Positions 1-13,676 of a stretch of 64,000 nt of DNA are shown in pieces (the first letter of the stretch is position 1; each line of letters begins with the position of its first letter). The position numbers were made by a program, and so were the translations under genes. Below the pieces are notes generated by a model, which did not search any database, had not been told where the DNA came from, and saw only the letters and a list, made by a program, of their open reading frames with translations. This DNA is from Unio delphinus (lineage: Eukaryota; Mollusca; Bivalvia; Unionida; Unionidae), in NCBI GenBank assembly GCA_029339505.1, contig JAQISU010000108.1:18966501-19030500 (forward strand), read 5' to 3'.

Positions 1-16
1 AAGATACCGAGGTATG
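1..16 (+). CDS. Possible end of a cut-off exon, CNBD2-like?
   Basis: The window opens with 16 bases that read KIPRYG across a splice donor (TATG|GTAAGAG). The same arrangement occurs at the end of the plus-strand exon at 45356-45663, which ends KIFRRYG before GTAAGAC. The similarity is only a few residues, so this may be chance. If real, it is the last codons of an exon whose main part lies to the left of the window, on a plus-strand gene related to the one at 45.4 kb. No matching downstream exon was found with certainty. Confidence 0.25.
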
Positions 17-752
17 GTAAGAGTAAACATATAGAATAATTACTCGTATAAATCTTTTTAATGTTGTTTAAGATTATATGTACAAAAATATAATCAAGAG
101 ATAAACCATGATTGTAGATGCGTCAGCCGATTGTCACAAAATATTGTTAGTTTCATTTTTCAGTGTGCATTGTGCATTAAAACTGCTGTTTTCTACGCTC
201 CTGTCAATCCACTTAATCATGCGAAGAAAATGAGATGTCATAATATCATCCATAAAACATACATTTGTTTCGTTCACACTACTGATTTTACTTTATGACA
301 GGCGTGTAGATTATTTTGCTTTTCTAACAAAACTTTGTATCGCATCAAAATGAAAAAGTCCAATATTGTCGGGCACACCATTCTATGCATATTGCTGTTT
401 CTTTATTTTCTGGACATGAGAAAGATACTTCAATATGGAAATACCCTATTACTTCAGGAAATAGAAAACAAATGCAGAAAATGCCATTCGATAAAAAAAG
501 AAGAGGGCGCTCAAAGATTCTTTACTAACAATTATTAAAACGTATAGATCATTGGTGTGTAGAATATCGATTATCCACAGAGACTGCACAGTTAAAATTC
601 TGCAATCATTACCGCTTATCGGCAGTCGCAGAAGCATTACATAGATACAGCCACCTGCCAATTAATGTACAGGACCTAATGCTGCAAAAATGTTTCCTGC
701 GTCTCGCTTCTCTGAGAACATAACCCTTAATGTGAACCTGAATTAGAAATGC

Positions 753-754
<2 letters not shown>
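17..754. other. Unique AT-rich sequence, no clear gene
   Basis: No element recognised. A 66-codon stop-free stretch on the plus strand (about 525-722) has protein-like composition and a possible acceptor (TTATCCACAG at about 553), but no believable donor or start codon, so it is not called as an exon. Confidence 0.4.
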
Positions 755-825
<71 letters not shown>

Positions 826-841
826 GTATATATGTATATAC
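755..841. repeat. (TA)n microsatellite
   Basis: About 30 pure TA dinucleotides followed by TATATG-type interruptions at the right end. Confidence 0.98.
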
Positions 842-3481
842 ACCTATGACTACCCCTTTATTTAATATCAGCGTTATTCTCTATTACAATAATTTCCGCT
901 TTGAAGTGCGAGAACGTTTGCCCTTTTCTGAATGAAAAACGATTTTTACTCGTTATATGTGCGTCTTTGATGTATAAGAGGCGTATAAGTATCACGTGAT
1001 AGTATCGGTCTTATCCCATACTTATTTATGGTAGAGTACAAACCAATAAGACCAAGCATAGTGTTTAAATATTTTCATGCTAAAACTAAATCTAGAAGTA
1101 AGTCTACATTTGCACCGAGTAAGGCTTGAAAATGTACAGGCTTGTTTGATGTCAACCTTTTAACACAGAACACGAACGTGAATAGTTATATGCATAGAAC
1201 GTGTTTTAAAATGTTCTGGAACACTACACAGGTATAACGTATTCATCTATTCTATGGCAACACATGTATCCTCTGTCCAAACGGCATTTAAACAAGTATG
1301 TATCCAAACACGTAACATCATTTAAACACGTAACAGCATCTAGACACGTATATAACCAAACACGTAACAGCATCCAAACATGTAACAACGTCTAAACTTT
1401 GCCTCATCTATCATTAATCCTTGTTATATGGCTAAATTTAATTATTAAAGATTCATTCAAAGGCAGGAGATTTTAAATGGGATAAGAGTGATATTTACAA
1501 GTGTAAAAGCAACATATCAAAACGTTAGAAACAAATTTCATCATTACTAATTAAATACTCCGACTGAGAAAGTGTATGGAGTTCTAAGGGGAAGATACAA
1601 TGTCGCATTGTGCAGTAATAAAACACTTTCTTGTTCATGACACTAATGTACATGTACAAAAAATATCCATATTATTGGGTGACTTAACAAGCATACCGGA
1701 ATTATCTTTTCTGATATTAATTAAACAGCCTTGCACTTACTATATGAAAATCTGGACACAAGTGGTGTATTGATGCACAAATATAAGCAGGTAAAATCTG
1801 TACTGAAGTTTTGGTTCCACAAGCACAATGTATGTAAAAATCTGGACTCGATTGCATCGATTCTAAATTGTTTCTTATGTGATAATTCGGCTTTCAGCAC
1901 AAATAAATCATTCATATTAGTATTTGCGATTGCATGATGTGTTCATGTTTTAATTGTGTGACACACGTTTGGTTTACCTATTCTAAACTGTGCTTATTTT
2001 ATTTCCATGGCGTCCCTTCGACATTAAAATCTATGTTACTGCCATTATCGAAACTTGATCCTCTTTTAGCAACATGTTATGACCAGCCATAGAAACAAAT
2101 AGAAAATTCCTAAGATGTAATGCATTGTTTTTGTCGACCGAAATAATTGAAAATGTGTATTTCATTGCCATAAAAGAATTATAATTATATAATCGTGCAG
2201 TTTTATGTCAACCATCAAATTGCTGTCAACTGTTATAATTAGATGAATACACATGGAATTAGGAACATCCATTACAAATGTCTGAAAATCCATGACATGT
2301 TTTTTTTTATACTACGAGTCAAATTAGACAAGTAAAATTGCAAGTCATGTTCTCTATAAGCAGAACTAAACTGAAAAATTAAGGAAACTTTGGAAATTAT
2401 CCAATATATTCAGAGATTCAGGTGCAAAATTGTTTTAGTTTCATGTACGATTTACTCAAAATGCGCGATTTATATAAACTTGAGGTATGTTATCCTATTT
2501 AAAAACCGAAACAAGTGTGACCAGCAAATGTGCTTTTATTCTTTGTTACCTTTCTAAATATCACAATAAAACAATTGTCACCACGTTTGTCATCTTCAGT
2601 CATGTGGCTTTATACAAATCCGCTTGCTTCGGAAGAAATGCTCTTGTAGAACGAACATTATTGCTAATAGTTATGCTATGCCACGTGTTTCTCTAGAAGA
2701 TCGTCCTAAGTTAACAATACATTTATAGGACATGGTCTGAATTTGTAATTGCAAACTCAATGGCTGTCTCTAGTGAAGGCGACATTTCAAAAACATATAA
2801 CCAGTCTGTCAATGCATCGTCATGTTTCACTTAAAAGCTTCAATGTACCACACAATAAACTGAATACATGCTATACGGGGTACAAAAAAACATTGATAAA
2901 AAACGAATTGAAACGAGCTTGAGAGTAAAATGAGTCCTCAGTATTAGTATTAAAGAGTTAGGTTTACTCCTTAACTGAATCTTTCTGGTGGAAAAAAAAA
3001 TAATTTTACAATATGGCCTTCAGATATTTGAGTTTTTGAGGAAACTACTCTTTTGAATGGCACTCTTGAGACACTAACATATTGATAAATGTTACCTTCG
3101 GGATTCTATCATTTAATTACTATCCATCATATTTGCTCAATCCAAGAAGAAATCAATAAAACATTTCATTGAAGCAAATGCTTGATAATTTTCGAATATC
3201 TCAATGGTGCAGTTTAGCGTGTTTCTAGGAACTCATTGATAATTCAGAACTGTTAAAGCCAAAGGCAGGTTATACATCTCAATTGTAGGCGACTGTACGC
3301 ATGCTTTGGTTTCTGGAATGTTGAAAATGCTTGTTTAGAACCGCCTTTAACTGAAGCCGACTTGATCAAATAAACGCAGATGCACCCAAAACAGAAGATA
3401 CAGCATCTATGCCATCTACCTGAGGGTAAACACAGATCAGCCTTATTTAATATACATTTAATACGCTGTCGTCATCACAGT
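842..3481. other. Unique AT-rich sequence, nothing recognised
   Basis: Apart from the short repeat at 1283-1397, I see no TE protein, RNA gene or convincing exon here. A minus-strand GTAAGT donor near 1733 bounds a stretch open in all three frames (1734-1801), too ambiguous to call. Confidence 0.4.
1283..1397. repeat. Short degenerate repeat with AACACGTAAC core
   Basis: About five imperfect copies of a roughly 20 bp unit built on AAACACGTAACA followed by TCATTTA or GCATC variants. The copies are diverged and unevenly spaced. Confidence 0.7.
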
Positions 3482-3925
3482 AAACTAGTTTTCTGGCAAT
3501 GACGTTATCGTCTTTCAGTAGTTTTCTGATAATGAAGTTATAGTCATTCAATAGTTTCCTGACAATAACGGTATAGTCTTTCAGTAGTTTTTTTTTTATA
3601 ATAACGTTCTAGTCTTTCAATAGTTTTCTGACAATAGCGTTATAGGTTTTCAGTAGATATTTTTAATAATAACGTTCAAATCGTTCAATAGTTTTCTGAC
3701 AATAGCGTTATATTTTTTCAGTATTTTTTTATAATAACGTTATAGCATTTCAATAGTTGTCTTTCAATAACGTTATAGTCTTTCAATAGTTTTCTGTCAA
3801 TAACGCTATAGACTTTCAATAGTTTTCTGTCAATAACGTTATGACTTCTAATAGTTTTCTGTCTATAACGTTTTAGACTTTCAATAGTTTTCTGTCAATA
3901 ACGTTATAGTCTTTCAGCAGCACTC
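3482..3925. repeat. 33-bp minisatellite, about 13 copies
   Basis: Repeated TTTTCTGACAATAACG followed by TTATAGTCTTTCAATAG, with single-base changes and small poly-T expansions in the middle copies. Unit length is about 33 bp. Confidence 0.93.
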
Positions 3926-4077
3926 TTAAGTACAGCGATGTGTTTTTCACAGTCACATTTTCTAACATATATTATTCGGGAATATTTTCCTTCTGTTTTG
4001 TTCATTAAATCATTGTTTATTACGGGACCTTGTCTGATTTTTAGTGTATAACCTGGTTGGACGACTTACATAAGAGG

Positions 4078-4556
4078 CTGTAATATTGTAATATCGACAT
4101 AAACGAATCTTGTAATATTGTAAATTCCGACATAAACGAACGCTGTAATCTTGTACCCTCGATATAAACAAATCTTGTAATCTTGTAACCTCGACATAAA
4201 CGAATCTGGTAATATTGTGACCTCGACTTAAACGAATCTGGTAATATTGTAACCTCGACTTAAACGAATCTTGTTTTATTGTAACCTCGACATAAACGAA
4301 CGCTGTAATCTTGTAAACTCGCTATAAACGAATTTCGTAATCTTGTAACCTCGACATAAACCAATCTTTTAATCTTGTAACTTCCACATAAATGAATATT
4401 GTAATGTTGTAGTCTCCACATAACTGTAAGTTGGGAGCATGTAACCTCCACATAAAAAAATGGTGTATCCTGTAACCTCCACATAAAGGAATGATGTAAT
4501 CATGTAACCTCCACATAAAGGAATGATGTAATTCCTGTAACCTCCAGATACATGCA
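4078..4556. repeat. 32-bp minisatellite, about 15 copies
   Basis: Repeated TGTAACCTCGACATAAACGA plus AATCTTGTAATC. The right half drifts to TGTAACCTCCACATAAAGGA and ATGATG variants. The minus-strand ORFs here (MWRLQD-type peptides) are by-products of the repeat. Confidence 0.95.
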
Positions 4557-5059
4557 TATTTATTGACATGGACGTTATGCATGTAAAAAAGAAATTGCAA
4601 ATTGTTCTTCTACAATGCTGTCTCTAAACCAAAGTTTGATCTTTATAGCAGTATTGTCTCTGAACCAAACAAATTCAGGTTTTACATATATTTAGATTTT
4701 AACAAGCCAACCGAGTGGAATTTTTAGATTCACAACAGAATACTTTTGACGATTATATTAATACAATGTTTAATAATGGATGACTTGAATGAGCAATTAC
4801 ATTACGTACGAGTATATTTTATCCTATATTGGATTAATTAACACTAGAACGCACAAATGTAATTTAAAAAATACTAACAAATTATTATACAAAAGACAAA
4901 CACAATGCGTGAATGATACACAATGACTATACAATGGAAAGATGGATATAGTTTACTCAGCTAGCAAACAATGTATACTTTTTATCATGTAGTAAAATGA
5001 ATTCACTCATAGTGAAATTATGCAAGCGAAAATAGACATACATATAACTTATCTTTACA

Positions 5060-5640
5060 GTCCCGAAAGATAAAATGGGTTTTACGAACCCCACAATTTA
5101 TCCCACGGCTAAAAGATTACACGCAAGGAGATACACTCTGTTGTCAGAACACTGTATTTCAGCTCCACTGCTGCTAAAGTTCAGTTTTTCAGCTGCTACG
5201 AATAATTCCTGTGTTTGGCTTTACAGCTTTCATGACGTAGACCTCGATCACTCCGATACATGGAACTCTCGGGTCCCTCTAGCCACTCGGGACACCCCAG
5301 ACTGCTCTACACTTTCATTATGCTGCGGACACTAGACTCTGGACAACACTCCATATACTGGAGACTCCATATCTTCGACATATCTATAGCTGGAGATGTG
5401 CGAATCCTTATAGTAGACCGCTGACTGACAAGACAATTCGTAATGTCAAGAGCTTTACATGCGGTGAGGTATTTATACACAGATATTGTCTGCGCATTGA
5501 AGTTATTCAGTTCATCTCATCAAAAGCACTTCGCACTTGTGGCATAGGATGGGCCGGACTCTCTGTTGTAAAATACGACACAATATACATTATTCACCCT
5601 CGGGTATCGTTGCATGCCAAAACGAAACTCTAGTACACGA
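5060..5640. other. GC-richer island of unknown nature
   Basis: This stretch is visibly richer in G+C than its surroundings and contains an 86-codon plus ORF (5075-5335) that I do not recognise. It ends in a short TAAATAAATAAA run. It could be an unclassified transposon fragment, such as an LTR or the body of a non-autonomous element, or an old exon cluster. No terminal repeats or known domains are visible. Confidence 0.35.
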
Positions 5641-7349
5641 ATTTAATAAATAAATAAAAAGGGTTCATACAATCCCGTGACACCGATATTTGCCTTCGAT
5701 GTATTCGAATATGGATTATCAAAAGGTATCTATAAAAATAGCGGATATAGTCAAATCTGCCCAGGATTTGAACTACCTAATTTTTTCACGAAATCGTTGT
5801 ATGATCCTTCATAATATGAGATATCGAATGTTCGATTGAATGAAATAACAAGATGCTAAATGGCCTACATACATACAACCTTTATCAGTCGAATGTGTGA
5901 TACAGTTACACGATGAACTAAACAAATAATGATGCTATTTTGAATTTTGTGTTAGTAGTAAATTACTTGGGGTAGTGATAAATATTGAGTTGTAAATATG
6001 TATCATTGATAGCGAATTTGATCCAGAAATTGTTAAATATATTGATGGCAGTAAAAGAAAACAGAGCAGAAATTAGCTGAAAGAAGGAATAAAATACATA
6101 CAATGAAAATGAATGCATACAAATAAAGTGATAAGAAAATGTTTCAAGGTACAAAATGTTAATATGTTAAAAGGAGACCGATTCCTACTACGCCCATGTT
6201 CACACAAAAATTAAAAAGTTTTATAACGCTATAAGAGCGTGAAAACACAAACCAGAACACCAATAACCACAATCACATTCTGGAGAAACCGCAGAGACGT
6301 TTTATTATCTAAATACTGAAAAATATAAGCCAGCAGATGATATGAAAATTCAGTTACAGTTTAGCGATGTGGTTCTATCGGTAGAATAAAAATATTTTTA
6401 TGATCAATAGCCATGACATGAATGTAAAACCAGACAAACATTTAGCTAGTAATACGGTAGATAGATGGTAAATAATAGATAATGAAATTGCAGATAGATT
6501 TACATCTCTGCACAAAAATGGTATAGCCAATTAGAATTTAATACTAGATAAAATAAAACAACCCCTATCTCCAAAACCTGATCAACAAGGAAAACCTGAG
6601 AATCTCTATGGGCGATATGACAAAAGATAATAAAAGAAATATGATCATGGCCACATGATAACGAAACAAACTTTTAATTTACAAGACAACAAACGAAATA
6701 TTCAAATGTTTGCAAGAAAGAAAGTTGTCATCGTACAAGATCAATGAGGTCTTGACAGCTAAAGTCGTCAGCGGTGTTCGTTACAAAGATTTTTCATAAT
6801 CAGTAACAGTCAATCTTTAATTTATATAATGATTTTAGTAGAAGACGCTCAAGATATTCAATCCGCGTTGATGGTGGCAATTTAATGCTGTTCAATGGCG
6901 ACGTAGACACGTAGACTTTCATAGTGCAATAATAGGTCAGCCAGAACCAATAAGTGGAACGATGGTTTAGCATTGCCATGACATCAATACGCTGGTCCGT
7001 ATAATCCACTTGATACACAATTTGACTAAAAAGGATTAACCTCTGCCTTAACAATCAGATACATGTTGTATCAATTCATCGATATATCTGTTAAAGAGAT
7101 AATCCCGATGATAACAATCCTGGGATATAACAATGTTAAACGAATTAGCCGAATTAAAGTAAAAATTATTATCAGAACGTTTTCACTACGTGCTTATCAG
7201 ATGTGCAAAGGGTACTTATTGTCTGTATGGTATAGAACAACCTAAAACCAAAACACAATTGTCAGTGATAAATGTCACGGAATTTTATAAATCCTTTTAT
7301 TTATTAAATACATGTACTTGTGTTTCGTTTCTGTGTGGAACAATACTTG

Positions 7350-7353
<4 letters not shown>
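5641..7353. other. Unique AT-rich sequence, no gene supported
   Basis: A minus ORF of 84 codons (6800-7054) starts from a non-ATG codon and has no family I recognise. No splice sites convincingly frame it. Confidence 0.35.

Positions 7354-7437
<84 letters not shown>
7354..7437. repeat. (TA)n microsatellite
   Basis: About 41 TA dinucleotides, pure. It generates spurious IYIYIY ORFs on both strands. Confidence 0.98.
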
Positions 7438-7440
<3 letters not shown>

Positions 7441-7965
7441 TATGTTATACAATATTTCGAAATATTGAGTTTGGGGGTCATACTATGCCGCACGTGCAAA
7501 GTGCTTTCGTTGGGAAAACCCGAGTGCACAGACGTTTTCTGCGTATAAGTGCCTCGCTGTAGGTAAAAGTCTTTACATTACAGAAGGTCTTGTCAGTGAG
7601 CGTTCGACTTTATTGACTTGAATATCTTCAGCTGTACAGGTATGTGAGTTATAATTTCATGTGTAGAATTTATAAATATTGTACTACCATGGTTATCTTT
7701 ATATATTTTATATGAAGATTCGGTCTACGTTGTATAATACAAATATTTTCTATTCTTGTGTGTGACTTAGCAAGAGATTTATATTGGCAATACAAAGTAG
7801 TATTTTTAAGAAACGTTTAGTACCGTATGATTCGAATCGAGCACGGTTTGGTTCCCTTCTAAACGTGTGAATTAGTTTGTAATTATTGTGCCGATAATGT
7901 AATCTGTATGGCTTACTATATAAAACGTCATCATGTTTTTTGGTATGTGTCTGTATCATGCATAG

Positions 7966-10900
7966 TAATAATAAAAATGATGATAATAATAATAATGAAG
8001 ACTTTGTTTACCACCTAATCTTTAGAAGCTCTAAGCGCTTTACAACATCTATAATGATATGACTACACTACAGCAAATTAAAATCAACATCCATGAAATT
8101 GGAAATCATAAACACGTGCTGAAATTATATAAGATACAAAACATTATTAGATCCCTTTATTTGTTCCTGCAGTCTGAAAAAGGTGAGTTTTAAGAGCACT
8201 GTGTCTTTGTTTCTAATTTCAAGGAACAATTCGTTCCACATCCCCAGGCCCTGATATGCAACAGAACTTTGTCCATACGACTTCGTTTCCATAGGGGGAA
8301 CAATGAGTATACGATTGTCAGAAGAGGGTCGTAATGATCTTGCTGGTGTATACACATGGGTGAGGCCAGATAGGTATGTTGGACCGAAGTCTGTCAGGGA
8401 AACGTATCAAAGAGAACAAATTTTGTGTTTGATTCTGTATTGAACGGATAGCCAGTGTAGGGTACAGATCAGTGGGGAGGTGTGCTCTGATCGAGATACT
8501 CTAAAGATGATTCGAGCAGCTTTGTTTTGAACTTTTTGAAGTTTCTGCAGTAGATATTGAGACGAACCGGACAGAATCGAGTTACAGTAGTCCAGTCTTG
8601 AAAGTACTAATGAACACACAAGTGTTTTAGTGGCATCAACTGAAAGATATTTGCGAATGGAACTGATGCGTCTCTCCTCAAGATATGCAGCCATGCATAT
8701 GTTGATCACATGTTGGTGTCATGTGCAAGTACTGTCTAAAGTAACACCAAGGTATCGTACTGACTGTGTGAATTTAATGTTGGTGTTGCTGATTTGTATT
8801 GTTTGATGTAAAAGTCTTTGTTCTGTGATCCGAATAGCCTCAGTTTCATCATCATTCATCTGCAGCGTGTTACATGTCATGCCATTATTTCATATCAAAA
8901 ATGCACCTCTCTACTCCATGGATGGTAGCATCAACTTCAGTTCTATATTCGGGTGTCATCAGAGTACAATTGGTGAGACACTGGGTGATGATCTATGACA
9001 CTTGAGAGCGGCTGAGTGTATAGAATGAAGACAACAGGTCTAAGAACAGAACCCTGTGGAACGCCACAACATAGGTCAATTGGGCTGTAATGTATTCCAT
9101 TTGCAGATTCAATTGATGTCCTGTTGACTAAGTAGAACTTGAATCACTGTAAGGCTATATACTGAATGCCAACGACATGCTGGAGACGGTGAAGTAAGAT
9201 ATCATGGTCTATTGTGTCAAATGCTGCAGACAATTCATGAAGGGTGTGGACTGTAATCTTTCCTCTATCCAAAGTATAGAGAATCTCATTAAATACTTTC
9301 AGAAGATTAGTTTCAGTAATTTGGCAAGGGCGATATGCAGATGATACATTACTAAAAAGAATGTTTGAATTCAAATGAGACCCACGTTGGGTTAGAACAA
9401 CAATTTCTAAAATTTTATTATATGAATGAGAGATTAGAAACTGGGCAGAAGTTTTTTTTAAATCGTCATGGTCAAGAGTTGGTTTCTTCAGCTGAGGCTT
9501 TACGATGGCAGTTTTGAAAATTGATGGGAAATCCTCCGATGAGAGAGAGATATTAATAACATCAGTTAGTGAAGGTAATATTGGGTCTAAGCACTCAAGC
9601 AGCAGTGTTGTTCGAACTGGATCAAGTTCGCAAGACTGTGGTGCACTCTTCATAGCGACTATCAGTACTAAATCAATAGAAACATGTTCAAATGCTCCTA
9701 ATGGTTGTCGCTGAAATTCTGTATCAAAACTGTACCGTGTCAAGTCAATTGAAACTGTTGTCAAGCGAATCTCTAATGGTTTGTACCTTGTTGCGGAAGA
9801 CATTCGCAAATAGGTCCGGAAGGGCTACTGGAGAGATGGTAGTTGGAAGTGGTGTACATTCGTTACTTGACATTAGTTTATTAGTTATCTGGAACAGCTC
9901 TTTACAGCTGGAACTCTCCGTGATCTTAGTACTGTAGTGGGATAAGTTAGCTAAATGGACTATGTTTGTGACGTTCTTAGCGGATTCATAGATTTGTTTT
10001 TAAATAGTGAGTCTGGTGGAAAGCCAAAGCCTCTGTGATTTTCGGCGATGTATGTTAGCAGTGCGAAGCTGGTCCCTAACATTGCTATACCATGGAGAAA
10101 CTTTATTTGTAATTGATATTCTGCATTAGGTGGCTGGGGAATATTTTTAAGCAATGAACGCAGGAGGTTATCTAGTTGGTCTGCTGTATGACGAAAGTTG
10201 TTTTCTTGTCTTGGATGTCATTCATTAATTTGGTTCTATTTATCATACGGAGGTTTCTCTTAGTAGCAAATACAGGTGGAGGGTTAGGGACTGATACGTC
10301 GAGATGGCAAATAATGCAGAGGTGATCTGATGCAAGTTTGTGGGAAACAAGGGTGGATTGCAGACATTATTATCAGGTCTTTGAAGAAACCAGTCTAAAA
10401 TGTGACCAAGTTTATGGGTGGGTTGGTTAACTGACTGCTTAAGGTTACAAACATGACTGGATTCTAGGAGTTTTGATGTGTATGTGTTTCCAGGACAGTC
10501 AATGTGAAAGTTGAAATCGCAAAGAATAATTAGGTTGCCACCTATCAAATTTCCATACTCCAAAAGATTCGGAAACTACTCCAAAAAGAGAGATTCAGTC
10601 AGCTGTAAATACAGATAAAGGGACTGAACTTTGTTCCAGTGTGAGTCCTTTTTGAACTAGTTCAAATGATGTGTAGCAGAAATCGAAGGTTGTGTCGTAC
10701 TTAAGGCATTTCATCATGGAATTCTTTGTGATGACAGCAATTCCACCTCCGCGAGAGTTCCGGGGAAATGACTTGATGGAGTTAGCGGTGGGTGTTAAAT
10801 CTGCGCACTTGGGTTCATCGCCTGATGTTTTTATCCATGTTTATGTCAGAAAGAAGACGTCGATATTCTGGTTGTTGATAAAATTAACTATTTCTGTGCG

Positions 10901-11180
10901 CTTTTCCGGTGGTCCTATTGATTGGACGTTGAATAATGCAATACATAGTGGAGTCCCTAGGACAGTTAACACAACGGTTGACGATTTAAGATGAATTTGC
11001 ACCAGGTTATCAAAATTAACGGCCGAAGTTTTAAATTGTTTATATGTTACGGGCGAAAGGGAGATAACTGGAATTCTTGTTCCTGGTCTACGCCGGCCAG
11101 CTTTGAAACAACGTTTCTTTTATCGCTTCCGTTTACATTTAATTAATCATGAATGTAGTCCCAGGTCGTTTTGTCTTGAG
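7966..11180 (-). mobile_element. CR1/L2-like LINE, copy 1, near full length, decayed
   Basis: This is an antisense copy of a non-LTR retrotransposon. Reading leftward it has an AP endonuclease remnant (10563-10243, with NLIILCDFNFH), a linker, the reverse transcriptase start (9809-9144, with AFDTIDHDILLHRLQ) and the C-terminal conserved region (8709-8407, SRLDYCNSILSG; 8355-8125, YTPARSLR and KSYGQSS). The catalytic box reads YSDD rather than YADD. It ends at 7966-7996 in an ATT-type 3' tail next to the conserved AAGCGCTTAGAGCTTCTAAAG 3' motif. Homology to copy 2 continues upstream to about 11180, beyond the endonuclease. Many stops and frameshifts make it inactive. L2 and CR1 share these C-terminal motifs, so the clade is not settled. 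Confidence 0.93.
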
Positions 11181-12505
11181 CCTAATGTAGTACACGGCGT
11201 TAGATATAGTTTCAGCTGAGCAGAGTGACAAAAGTGTATCGAGTGATTAGAGTGATCGGAGTCGACGCCTTATCAGCTGAAGAGCTAACTATGAAGTCGA
11301 CCATATCAGCTGTAATACTAAACCATAGCAGCCATTAGAGCTGAATAGTGTTGCTGGTCGAGTAGCAGGTGATCGTGCGTTGATGACAGAGATTGGTGAG
11401 CACCGATAGCTTGATTGAACAACCTGGAATACTGACGGCTTGATTGGCCAGTGTGACTTGTAACCGAGCGTGCGTGCGACGCAGTGCATTACTCCATACG
11501 TTTAATGTGTTTTAGATGTCGGCTATTTTGGGAGGTTTGAAAATCCAGTGTTCTCTTGGGACGGTAGAGATAATTGTATCTGATATTTTGTGTTTTCGCA
11601 CATTCACTAGATGAGTGAATACATTTGTACGATATGACTAAAATACTACATCTTTTACTGTTTTAGTAAAACGCATCATTCTTTTCGTGGTGAAATCTGT
11701 CAATCATTCACCGGTTGTCTTCATACTGTGTAAGATCATTTAATTGTATTTTTATTATAACTCCGTGCGTTTTATGTTAATTGATCCAATATGTGGATCA
11801 CGTAGATGCACATCATAATCCTAATTAATATATAATTAAAGTATTCGTCATTAAAAAATAAGCAAATGTTTGTAGGATATGGCGAGATTAGGGTTGAAAA
11901 ACTGAAAAACAATTAGGTTAATAGAAATTTCCAGTATATTTACGTCATGTCTCAGAAATATTTACCACGAGAACCTCGCGTGAATAGAGGTATTTAACGT
12001 TCCATAATGCTATGCGCTATGTTCTCTAGGTTAGATCAGGTAATAACTAAACACTTTTACCGAGACTATAGGTTTGACTGGTCTCAGTTTTAGTATCAGT
12101 AATGTATTTAAGAAATTAGACAATAAGATCAGTAACTTTTAAAGAGAAGTGCCCTGATGGGCAATGTTTGGTGTAGACTGATTTGGTACCAATAATGCGA
12201 TTTATAATTAACTAACAGATCAATTCATATATGTGACACTGAAAGCTTAATGGTTTCACATTTATTAAAAAAATACAAGCAACTAAGAATATTTTGGAAC
12301 AAAATAAATTTAAATTCCGAAACAATTTTAATTTGTATCGAAAACTATTAAAATTCAAAGCAATCAAGTTATTTAAAACTTAATTAATAATGCAATGACA
12401 ATTTAGAAGAACTTACTGTATTATGCATTAAATACAGTCATTTTAAAAGGTATTAAACATATCTCAAAGAAACGATTGTTCCGAATGAATTCCGGATTAC
12501 GTGAC

Positions 12506-12506
<1 letters not shown>
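11181..12506. other. Unique sequence upstream of LINE copy 1
   Basis: 11180-11510 is GC-richer and contains repeated AGCTGA/TCAGCT words. It could be extra 5' UTR of LINE copy 1 or the insertion target, since copy 2 has no match here. From 11510 to 12506 the DNA is plain AT-rich sequence with nothing recognised. Confidence 0.4.
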
Positions 12507-12581
<75 letters not shown>

Positions 12582-12612
12582 CGTGGCATATATATATATA
12601 TATATATATATT
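12507..12612. repeat. (TA)n microsatellite, two blocks
   Basis: A long TA run, then TTACGTGGCA, then a second shorter TA run. The same TTACGTGACA word precedes the first block, as if a slippage event copied the flank. Confidence 0.97.
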
Positions 12613-12821
12613 AATTAATGAAAACGTATCTCTCATTCAGATACGATATATATTGTTGAAAATTAAATGATCTAAAGAACATATTCCATCAACACGGAAA
12701 GGACAGCATCTATTTAGTACACGCGATAAAGGTCACGCGTCATAAATTCGTCCTAATTTTTTTTATTAATCAAGTGTACAGAAAAAAACCTTTTTTCAAA
12801 AGAAGTTAAAAGTCGAGGCTA

Positions 12822-12950
12822 TGCCTGAATTCCATGTGCCAATCAGTAAAAAGCAACTGATGCGATTTTTGGTTATGGCTGGAAAATATCGATCATGTTG
12901 CTCTAATTATGAAGATAGCTGATTGTACTGGCCACTGACATATGTTGTGA
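12822..12950 (+). mobile_element. Ty3/Gypsy LTR-retrotransposon RT fragment
   Basis: A short plus-strand stretch reads PEFHVPISKKQLMRFLVMAG followed by KYRSCCSNYEDS. Gypsy-type Pol proteins have the same order just after the RT palm: a PVP-x-TKKQLRSFLGMAGYYR-like segment and then NF. The frame then hits a stop and no other Gypsy domain or LTR is visible, so this is an isolated scrap of about 130 bp. Confidence 0.6.
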
Positions 12951-13468
12951 ACACAGATTACATAGCTAATATTTCTCTAAGAATCTGGACTAAATATTCA
13001 GGTTATTATTTATGTTTACATCTACGGTAAATATGTTTATTTCAAATGTAAACATTTTTACTTCCATTTGAATAAAGAAGAAGTCTTCTATATGACCTTA
13101 CAAACTTCTATAATATAAGGTTTCCATTACGTTGACATAATTTTCAAAAAATGGTAAATACAACCTAGGTCTAGAAGTGGGGTATATAACCTTGTTTACC
13201 TAAGAATTACTCATTCTTGCCGTAACATCTGAATCAGAATCAGTATTATTGTTAAGTTCGGTTTTTGGTTGATTTATTTATTCCGATTATTATTCACCGT
13301 AATTACAAACTGCTCAATAACATTTTAGAAGTAAAGTATTTATTTGGAATTATAGTGAATTCAGACGAGGATATTTGGATTATATTATTGTGATAAATTA
13401 AAAGAATGTTAGTAGATTGTCACACTCCAGGCCATTGGCACATTGCACGTTCGAGACTACAAAAAAAC

Positions 13469-13469
<1 letters not shown>

Positions 13470-13535
<66 letters not shown>

Positions 13536-13571
13536 TACATACATACATACATACATACATACATACATACA

Positions 13572-13605
<34 letters not shown>

Positions 13606-13618
13606 CATACATACATAT
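13470..13618. repeat. Compound (CA)n-(CATA)n microsatellite
   Basis: About 30 CA units followed by about 21 CATA units with one TATA interruption. The THTHTH, YIHT and CVCVCV ORFs on both strands come from this repeat. It lies 60 bases beyond the stop codon of the exon at 13677-13874. Confidence 0.98.
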
Positions 13619-13676
13619 AAGGGCATATTAAGTAGAATACGTATAAATCTCATTAAGATTTTGTTAGCCGTGTTTA

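Noticed and set aside
525..722. 66-codon plus stretch (HRYSHLPINVQDLML)
   Set aside because: Protein-like composition and a possible acceptor, but no donor, start codon or recognised family. Kept only as a note.
3343..3430. Minus acceptor TTTACCCTCAG followed by VDGIDAVSSVLGASAFI and a stop
   Set aside because: The acceptor is good but only 17 codons follow; too short to separate from chance.
7190..7562. ORFs of IYIYIY, THTHTH, CVCVCV, LSLSLS and RERERE type here and at the other microsatellites
   Set aside because: Translations of dinucleotide or tetranucleotide repeats.
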